The notes below the pieces were generated by a model. The model saw only the letters and a list, made by a program, of their open reading frames with translations. It was not told the DNA's origin and made no database searches. A DNA stretch of 33,876 bases from JAFGKM01 sp964413825 (GTDB taxonomy: Bacteria > Ratteibacteria > UBA8468 > B48-G9 > JAFGKM01), in assembly GCA_964413825.1 (NCBI GenBank), contig CAYPTS010000012.1, positions 1-33,876 of the forward strand, read 5' to 3'. A program made the translations under genes and the position numbers. This document shows positions 15,086 through 24,800 of this stretch, piece after piece (the stretch's first letter is position 1; every line of letters begins with the position of its first letter).

Positions 15086-15135
15086 TGTAGCGGTGCGATT
15101 TATCGCACAAATGTAGCGGCGGGATTCATCCCGCA
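15086..15135. repeat. Tandem pair of TGTAGCGG hairpin units
   Basis: Two units of about 25 bases: TGTAGCGG plus TGCGATTTATCGCA, then TGTAGCGG plus CGGGATTCATCCCG. The stems differ but keep the loop and the leading TGTAGCGG, so base pairing is conserved while sequence is not. They lie just upstream of hicB. Confidence 0.65.
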
Positions 15136-15156
15136 ATTGAAATAAACAGGAGAGAA

Positions 15157-15456
15157 ATGGAGAAAAAATATACGGTGATAGTTCGCAAGAGTAAACTTGA
15201 ATACATGGCAATATGTATGGAACTTAATGTTTCTGCGCGGGGCGAGGACTTGACATCCGTTGAGAAGAACCTTCGTTCTGCAATAGAAGCATATCTTTCC
15301 GATATAAAAGAACATCCTGACACAGTTGTTAATTCCATAAGCACGGAAGAATTTATAGGTTTTCTGAAAGATACCGAACCTGACTGGTACAAGGGTCCCG
15401 GAGGCGATTACATACTGCGTCCGCTTGAAATACACGAGGTTCCGTCTTATGCCTAA
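15157..15456 (+). CDS. hicB: HicB-family antitoxin
   Basis: A 99-residue protein with the partial RNase H-like HicB fold: YTVIVRKSKLEYMAICMELN, then ARGEDLTSVEKNLRSAIEAYL. ATG 15157 follows GGAGAG by 3 bases. No separate DNA-binding domain is obvious in the C-terminal 35 residues, so autoregulation is uncertain. hicA starts 10 bases after its stop. Having the antitoxin first is the less common hicBA order. It would neutralise the HicA mRNA interferase. Confidence 0.85.
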   Translation: MEKKYTVIVRKSKLEYMAICMELNVSARGEDLTSVEKNLRSAIEAYLSDIKEHPDTVVNSISTEEFIGFLKDTEPDWYKGPGGDYILRPLEIHEVPSYA

Positions 15457-15465
15457 GGGTCCTCT

Positions 15466-15684
15466 ATGTCCAGCAAAGACTTGGTTGGTTTGCTGGCAAA
15501 AGGAGGGGCGGTATTTGTAAGACACGGAGCAGGGGACCACGCTATATATGCGAGAACCGTTGAAAACAGAAGATATTCTGCACCGGTTCAAATGGAAAAA
15601 AAGACACTGGACCCGGTGTATTGCAAGAGAGTGCTAAAGCAGTTACAATTTACAGACGAAGAAATAGAGAAATTACTGTCTTGA
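15466..15684 (+). CDS. hicA: HicA-family toxin (mRNA interferase)
   Basis: A 72-residue double-stranded-RNA-binding-like protein. RHGAGDHAIYAR (19-30) corresponds to the family's GSHHxF segment and puts H25 in the catalytic place; SAPVQMEKKTLDPVYCKRVL matches the second strand and helix. HicA cleaves mRNA on ribosomes when HicB is degraded. ATG 15466 has AAGGG 6 bases upstream, overlapping the hicB stop region. Length is normal for the family. Confidence 0.85.
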   Translation: MSSKDLVGLLAKGGAVFVRHGAGDHAIYARTVENRRYSAPVQMEKKTLDPVYCKRVLKQLQFTDEEIEKLLS

Positions 15685-15689
15685 AATTT

Positions 15690-15746
15690 GGCGGGAGAGA
15701 CCATCCCGTAGATGTGGCGGTGCAATTTATTGTACTGTTCCGCTAC
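15690..15746. repeat. Second-family hairpin repeat, copy 2
   Basis: GCGGGAGAGACCATCCCG, then TAGATGTGGCGG and TGCAATTTATTGTAC, ending where the CATTGCGAG element at 15747 begins. It mirrors the arrangement at 14998-15078. Confidence 0.65.
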
Positions 15747-15809
15747 TTGTCATTGCGAGGAATTTACCCCGTTCTACGGGGTGCTTTATATGACGAAGCA
15801 ATCTCAATG
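15747..15809. repeat. CATTGCGAG repeat copy with CCCCGTTCTACGGGG hairpin
   Basis: TTGTCATTGCGAGGAATTT, then CCCCGTTCTACGGGG, then GACGAAGCAATCTCAATGG. The right arm is degraded. It ends 20 bases before the giant gene, so no typical promoter is left between them. Confidence 0.8.
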
Positions 15810-15828
15810 GCGAACAACAGGAGAGAAT

Positions 15829-18800
15829 ATGAATATCAGACAGAATAAATGTTTGCTTTTTCTCATTCCGCTTCTTGCGCTCATCCTTTTCCCTTCAGCC
15901 GGCCGGTGCGCCGTAACGGCAACCGCGACAAAATTGACGGTACCCAGCCAGGGGATACTTCCCAACAGCGGGCCCACCGCGGTCATAGGTATAAACATGA
16001 CCGCAAGCGCAGGGGAAATGTTGACAAACGTGAGAATAAACATTACCGGCGTGTACGGCGTCACGGCAGACGATTTTTCCGAGGTCGCCGTTTTCTACGA
16101 CAGCGGAAGCGTTACCGATGCGTTTGATACGGGCGATGCCAAAATAGGAAGCTCTCCGGTTACAGGACTTTCCAACATCGACATTCCCATACTTCCTCCG
16201 GACGGCCACGCGATACCCCTGAACCAGGATGGCGCCAGCGCCGGGGACGACTACTACGTTGTGATATATACCGCCTCCACGATGAACGGAGACAGGGGGT
16301 TGTCCAGTTTGGATGCAAGAGACAGGTTTAAAGTAAGTTTAGCAACTCCTACTACTGTTACAACGGATACCATAACCTGCGAGGCGCGGGTTGTTGACAT
16401 GGTTCCCATCAGGAGCGACAAATATTACTATTATATAGATAATATGTACCCTGCTATTTCGTCAGGATATCCGCCTACGTATTCATACGGGCCGCTGTAC
16501 CGATACAGGGCATATTCTCAATTGTACGATACTACGCTTGGCAGTACAACCGACCTGCTGCAGAATCATGCGGTGCCCGAACTTATGGGCATGAACGTTC
16601 CCTACAGGGTGCTTGGCGTTGATATTGCAGGAATGTCCACCTATTCCGCCGACTTTGAATACCTGCAGAGCATTACCATAGTAATAGAGGATACAAATAC
16701 CGCAAATTTTGACCCCACCACCGACCTTGCATCGCATCCGTCCTCACCATATCCCAATATAAGTATATGGAAAGATACCGACGGGGACGGCGCCTTTGAC
16801 CCTGCGGTTGATGCCATGATTTCAATAGGCCATGCATTCCCAGATTTTGTAGAACCGGGAAAATGGAAGGCGACAGTGTATACGCATACGGTTGAGGAGG
16901 GAGAAATTGATGGTCTTGCAGACGGAAACGTTGACTATTTTATTGTCCTTGCCACAGAACCGAGTAGTGGATCTGTTGCTACAAGACCGAAGTACGGGGC
17001 TGATTTCAAGGTCTATATTGACCCGGCTGTTTCCGGGGGCGATGGGATTGTGGTCAGGAGAAAAGCAGGTATCGGGCATCCGGAAATTGAGAATTGCGAT
17101 ACGGTTATTATGCCTGAAGGCGACGTAAAGGATATAAAGGTTGTCCTTGACGTAAAGGACTGGCCTATCCTTGACCCGCTTGAGGCGGACGGCGTGCCGG
17201 TTCCCATTTTCGCAATAAACATGACAGACGGCTGGTCTGAATTTGCGACCAATGAAACCTTGCACTGGATAAGGGTATGGTTCAAGGGGACGAGCGGGTT
17301 CAAACCCAACATGCTTATGCCCCTTTCAGACGACGAGGATTCAGGTGTCAGTCTATGGCTTGACAACAAGGCAGTGTGCCAGTTGGGACTTCCCGACAAC
17401 AAATGGATAAGTGAAACCAACATGTTAAGCAGTATCCACCGGCTCTCCGTTGAGGATGCATGCGTTCAGCTGGACAGTTCCTCCCTTGAGTGGTACAACT
17501 CCGACGGGACCAAATGGTCTCCCTCCAATGACGACCCTGCCCATGCGCTTGATGACAATAAACGGTATTTTGTCATAATAAAGCCCAAAAGTCCTGTTGC
17601 CCTCTACAATGACGATTATGTAGATTATACCGAATACCATGATTATCCTGACAAGCAGACAAACCGGGGGCACGACCTTTTCATTTGCGTAAAACCGAGA
17701 GGGATAAGCGTTGAGGGTACTGCATATGAATCCGCCGACCCGTTTGAGAGAGGGATAGACTACGGTCAGACAATTGATGCGGCGATAGGGCTTACCAACT
17801 CCAACGACGGAGGACTTGTTTCCGCTTCCATCAACAACGACCATCCATGGGAAGACATCCTGTTTAATTCCGGATTTTCGGCAACAGGACTGTTTGAAAA
17901 CAACACCCAGCCCATAGAGGTAACCACGGGAGCCGCAACCGTCCCGACTTTCTTTACGAACCTGACGAGGGTAAACCAGTCGGTAAACCCGTCCACCAAA
18001 ACCGCTGTCATAGGCATAAATCTTGTTGCTCCAACGGGGAAAAACATCTCGTTTGACAGTATGGATTTTATAATAATTGACGAAAACGATCCGCCAACAC
18101 TTGAGTTTGCTGAACTGGTTGACCCGGTCAGCAGTCCCAACGACCCCAACGGCGGATGCGGTATCGCTCTTTACAGAGATAATCCTGCCAGCAGGGACGG
18201 AAGGTTCACGCCGGACGATTTGAGGGTATGGATACCGGAGCCAAAAAGGCCATATCTCCTGGCGGGTGCGGGAGACGACCCTGCCAACATATTAAGGGTA
18301 AGGATGGAATTTGAGACCGACCCGGGAGCGGTCACCTCTCCGAACCATACAGGTATCGGTTTTATCCCCACCGACGACACGGGAACGAATACTGGACCTG
18401 AATATTTCCTTGTCATACAGCCGAACGACTACATGGACCCGGGCGACAAATTCCACGTTCTTCTGTGGGGAAGCGATTTAAGGAATGATTATCCTGCTGC
18501 GGTTGAAGAACATACTATTAATTTTACGGGTGACATAGAACCGTACCCACCTTCAATGAGTTCGTCGTCCCTATTAATGGGATTGGAGAATAACCTAACC
18601 TTCAAGAGGGTGCGCACGCACGCCCTTACCAATACTTCTGTCAGCTCAACCATATACACCGACCTGACCTACGCAGGGCAGACTATTGATGCCACCAGCG
18701 ACCCTGTCGGCGTTATCGGGATAAACGTTTACGACGTGACGGGAACGAACAATCTGAACAGTTTCAGGATACGGTTCAATCCGCCTTACAACGACGACCC

Positions 18801-21800
18801 GCTGGCATTCTCCGACGATACGCATCCGGATTCGGTACTGGCGGACCTGGCAAACAATTCAAATATGAGCGGGATTGCACTGTACAGGGATACCGCCGAC
18901 AGGGGAACCTTCAACTGGAGAAGCGACACGTTCCTGCCCACGATATATTCCACGTGGCAGTCGGACTATGAACTCGGGTTTGTTGACGGGGACGGGACAG
19001 CGACAGACGGCGCCGGCGCGAAGGATGCCATCGCAAACTGGCAGGGTAAGGAATTAAGTTTCTTTGACGAAACAGACAACATCTGCTGGTATGATGCGGA
19101 CAACAACGGAATCTGGAGTACCGGGGACGTTTTGTGGGTTGACGAAAACGGCGATGAAATATATCAGACCGGCGAACCGGTTATTATAGGCAGTCTTCTT
19201 GATTACACCTTCGGTGTCAGGGTGCACGGGGATGCCTACGGGTTTGCCTACTCTGACGACGGAAGCGCCAGTTATGATGACGGGGAGGATATATACTTTA
19301 TCGGAAGGGGTAGGGACCGCCTGGGTTGGTACGTCGACGTCAATCTGAACCCGTCGGTTTCTCTGCCCGCGGATGACAACGACGGGGGTCCTGACTATTT
19401 CATAGCGGTCCGGACAAGCGCAGAACTGAAATACGAAGATAGTTTCAGTTTCACCCTGCCCTCCAACGGACTTACCTTTACTTCGGGCCCTTCGTTTGCC
19501 AATACAAACCTGACAACCAATGATATTATAGGAAACGTAAATCTGGCGTTGACCGACCTTGTAAGCCCCGGGGATTCAATACTTCCCGACGACGAGAAGG
19601 CGCTCATCGGGATAAACGCGTTTGACGGAAAGAGGGACGCATCCGGCGGCGGTAAATTCTTGAAACAGGTCACCCTGTATTTCTTCGGGGCAAACGTTGG
19701 TAGCAACCTTGTTGAACTGAATGTCGACGGCTCCATAAGCGGCGTTGCGCTGTACAGAGAATCCAACGCAACTCCGGGCTGGCAGGCGGACGATACAGCC
19801 ATAACCCTTGCATCAATAAACGCATGGAGCGATAACAAGACCGTTCTCACTCTTTTCGACGCCGTTCCCAATCCCGATGCGGAGATACCCGATGATTCGG
19901 ACGGCGACGACGATTTCTACGTTGTTATAAGAACCTCGGCGGCGGCGACAAATGACGTCATAAGGGTGGAGATAAGAAATGACCTTTCAGTGCCTGCCGG
20001 AGCAGGTACCGAGAGGATACAGCTTAACTCGGATTCCGGGGAATACCTTGTGGGGACGAACCAACTGGCGATTATTCAGGAGGCGGGCGCGACAAGCCTT
20101 TTCATTACAAACCCAAGTGCCGGGGACAGTTGGAGCGGCACGCAAAATCTGGCGTGGACGGTTGCCGACCCCGCGTTTCCGGATACCTACACGATAGAAT
20201 ATGTGTATTCGTCCGTAAGTGAAAGCGGCCCATTCGGCGGCTGGACAAACCTCGGAAGCGTACCTGCGGTCAGCGGGCAGACAAACTACACCTATCCTGT
20301 GAACACCGCCGTTCTGCCGGGCGCTGGATGGTACGCCTTCAGGGTCAGCAGTTCAAGCGGAGCGGTTGACAGGGTGGGTTTTGAAGGCGACGGAGAATTG
20401 CCGATTTTGATAGACAACAACGCCATAACGGCTATTGATATTTCTTCGCCGGCGGCAGGACAAAAATACAGGGATGAGATAAGTATACAGTGGACGATAG
20501 AAGGCACTCCGAAACTTAACGAGACGTATTCAATAGATTATTACAGGGAAGAAACAGCGGCATGGGAACCGCTGGCAATCGGATTGACGGACCTGTCTTA
20601 TGACTGGTCTGCGTCTCTGATGAACAGGCGGACCAGAATCAGGGTTGTCGCGGTTTCTTCGGGCGTGGAATCCGCGACCGGCAACATAATAATCGACAAC
20701 ACCGCACCTTTCCTCGATACCGAATCGGTGAGCATCAGCCCTGACACGCCTGACGGCAGGATAATACCCGATGTGTCAAGAGGAAATGACGGCAGGTTCA
20801 AGATTTTCGTCACCTCGTCCGACTGGTACACAACACATCCGACCGTTTCATTCACCGTGGAAGACCTTGCTTCAGTGACAGACGGCAGTTACGCCGGCAT
20901 CAGGGCGGTTGCCTACAGGATTAATTCTTCTTCCGGCACAAGCGGCTGGCAGGTAAGAACGTTTACCGGCAACAACCAGTCGGAAAACGTCAGCATACCG
21001 GTTGACTTTGACGGGGAAGGCATACAGATAGATGTGGCGGTTATAGATGATGCACAGAGTTCGCTGACCGAGGTCACTGCAGACCCGAACTATGACGCGG
21101 AGGTTTATGCCGCGGCAGGCGCAGGATATAACAACGGAAATTACTCCATCGTTTACGAAGACATTTTAGGTTCTCCCGTGAACATTGATACCGTGCCGCC
21201 CGCATTTGCCGACACTATACAGAATATAAGGATAGACAAGCTCCCTGACGGTCCGAACCAGTGGTATCTTTCCGCTCCGGTTGTTTATATACCGGCCGGC
21301 CGGGTCGTAGATGTCGGAAGCGGAGTTCTGGAAGGGGTGGTTGCTTTTACGATAGACGGGAAGGACGTGCCGGTAGTGCCTCTTACGCCCGTTTCCGTCT
21401 TTGATACGTACCAGTTGGACATTTTGAACGGGGAAAACGTTGTCTTCACTTCCTACCTTGACAAAATCGGAGTTGAGAAACCCGGAGATGCAATCTTTTA
21501 CTTTCCTGTTTACAACGCTTTCGGGAAGTCCGTCAAAATAAGGATATGGGACAGGGCGGGCAATATGAGCCAGCAGGTGGCAGAGGTCCCGTGGTATATC
21601 ACCGACACGTCCGAAGAGCAGGTAACCCTGTACGTTGACACCGTGCCGCCGGATACCAAGGTTGCGGTATCAGGTCCGCATATGCCGACGATACCGTTTG
21701 ACATAGGAACGTACGCAAGAAGTTACATGGATACATGGAATCACAACAAGTACTTCCCGCGGCCGGAGGATGCGGCGATTCCTTCCGGATATCCGTACGA

Positions 21801-24800
21801 ATACATTGATTATATATATGCATCTTCCAATGCGAACGCTTTTGTCTCACCGGCGTCGTTTATGATAAATGCATACGACCGTCTGTATGACATATTCGAC
21901 CTTGGTACAGACGGAATTTCCAGTATCCTGAACAAGAGACCGGCGGTCTTACTGCCCGGCGACCCGGATTACGAGGCAAGATACGACCTGTTCTTCTCGG
22001 ATTTCAGCACGGGCAATCCCGGTACCGGACTCGCGGACGACTACGGACCAATCAGTTACAGGTTTAGTAACGACACGGGAATTATTGTCGACCTGCGGGC
22101 GGTATGGAACGACGGAACATCTTTCTACGCGGCAGGGGAGAAGGGTGTAATCCTGAAGAACGACGGTGGCGGCTGGCAGGAAATGCCGGTCAGCGACGCT
22201 TCGGATTTCAACGGCATATACGGAACTGCCGCCGATAACATATATGCGGTCGGCGAAAACGCGAGGATTTACAAGTTCAACGGGACTGCATGGAGCGCGA
22301 TAGACGTTTCGGGCGAGTTTGACCTGACCGTTGAAAAACTGCCGACCCTGTATGCCGTGTATACGAACGGTTCAAACGTTCTGGCGGCCGGTTCCGCAGG
22401 AAATATCCTGTTCTCTATGGATGATGGCGGGACATGGACAAGAATGCTTCTGACAGACTTACTGCCGGCTCTTTCCAACGTAAACCTCTATGCCGCATGG
22501 GGCGACGGGACTAATGTCTGGCTGGGCGGTGCAAACGGCACGATTATCAGATACGACGGGATGGTATGGACAAGCCAGACCACAGCGGTATCTTCGGACG
22601 ACATTTATGCCTTTGCATCAGACGGAACCAACCTGTATGCGTTCGGAGATATGGAAGCGGTTGACGGAGAAAACCGGCACATAGGTTATCTGTCCACTTC
22701 GGACGGCGGGGGTACGTGGAGTCCGGAAACGACAGGAATGCCTTCAAGGACGGACAGGAAAAGACTTCCCATTTATTCTGCAGCGGTTGATTCTTCAAAC
22801 AACGTTTACGTTGTCGGGAGGAACGGGGCGGTTTTAAGATATGACGGAATATGGACAGATTTAAGCGGAGACGTTTCCGTCAGCGACGTTCTTTACGCTG
22901 TTTCCGCGCAGGGCAACGGACTGTGGGTAGTAGGCGGCGCGGGAAGGACCGCAAACTATGACGGCAGTGCGTGGACAACGGAAAACAAATGGGGCGCATG
23001 GTTCGATGCTGATAATGGGGATTCTTTCAATCTTCCTGCCGGAACAACGTCCGTAGAGTATTTTGCTATGGATAAACTTGGCAATGAAGAAGAAACCCAT
23101 AAGATTGCAGATTCAGGCAGGGGCGTAAAGAAAGACGTATACGAAGGCAAAGGTACCGGCAACATCCGGACAGACGACTACGTTCCTGACCCTGAATACA
23201 TCGTAGGGCTTGCAAGCGAGCCGGAAGCGGCCGCGGAGCCCAACGGGGAAAACGGCTGGTACAACAGCCCTGTTGTGATAACGCTCACAGCGCCTGTAGA
23301 CATGGACGGTACGCCTGATGTTCCGGGCGAAGTGCCGGGCAGCGGCATCAACCGCATGGAGTATGGACTGGGCACCAACACAAGCAGTCCCGCGGGACCG
23401 CACGACACGGTAGTGCCGGACAGTGTTTATAACAATCCTGTATCGGTTACCAACGGGTTTATCAGCCTTACCTACAGGGCAATAGACAACCTGGGCAACA
23501 CCAACGGCAGTATAAGCCAGCCGTATCTTATCTACCCCGGACAGTACATAAAGGTTGATTCCATCCCGCCGGTTACTACCGTGAACATAGACGGCGCCGA
23601 CCTGGCGTTTACAGCGACGGACAACCTTTCCGGCGTAAAAATGATACGCTATAAGATTGATGGCGAACCGTTAGATAATACCGACGGAATACCCTACGAC
23701 GGAACTGTTTCCATGGCAGGTATCGGGACGGTAATCTATTACTGGGCGGAGGATAACGCCGGCAACTTCGAAGGATATAATATGTTTTATCCGGGGACAG
23801 CCGACGGAGTTGCGCCAATAACCGGAATTACTGTAAACTCCGGCGCGTTCTATCAGAATCCCGATACGGGAGTCAGATACGTCGCTTCTTCCGGCAATGC
23901 AAATGCTCTGTTGATTACACGGTTCAGACTGTATTCCCACGACCCTGAACCCGGAACTGGAATTATGACGGGATATCCTGTATATTCATTTAACAACAAT
24001 CCGCCGTGGGCATCCTATGTCTCGCCGTTCAGCGTAAACGCCGGTTCTGCACATATCTACTATTATGCAAGGGACGGCAGGGGCAATACCGAAACAACAA
24101 AGGACTATATCTTTACCGTTGACAACGATGCGCCGGCGGTAGCACTTGAGGTAACGTGCGATGCGGCGGAAGAACGGCACAACGGATGGTACAACATTGC
24201 CAGCGGCGCGCCTACGGTTACCATAACGGCAGACGACGGGGCAGGTTCGGGCATAAAGTATAACTACTACGACCTTACCGGCGGAATACCCGCAACTTCC
24301 TATGCCGGGCCGGTTATCCTTTCCGACGGAACGTATAACGTGACATACCGGTCGGAAGACAATATCGGCAACATGACCGAAGATACTTACGACTACAACC
24401 CCATACTGGTCGACCTGGTAAAGCCGGTGTCAAAACTCACCGCGTCAGACGGGACGTTCTACCTGACCGCGACGGACAACTACTCCGGCGTGGAGACGGT
24501 GAACTACGTGCTTGTCTTTGCCGACGACAGCAGGTCGGACGCCGTTTCGGTAAACGGTGCAAGCACCTCGTTTATGCCGTACGGCGGCGCAAAACAGGTG
24601 GAATACTGGGCTGTGGACGTTGCCGGCAACGAGGAATCGCACAAGACGTTTGACCTGGACAGCATAATTGACAATACTCCTCCGGAAACGCTCATTTCGG
24701 TCTATTCGGGACCGTCGTTTACCGATGATTTCGGCAACCTGTGGGTGACGTCGGCAGAGAATACGGAACTTGAACATACGCACTTCCAGGTGGTTTCCAC

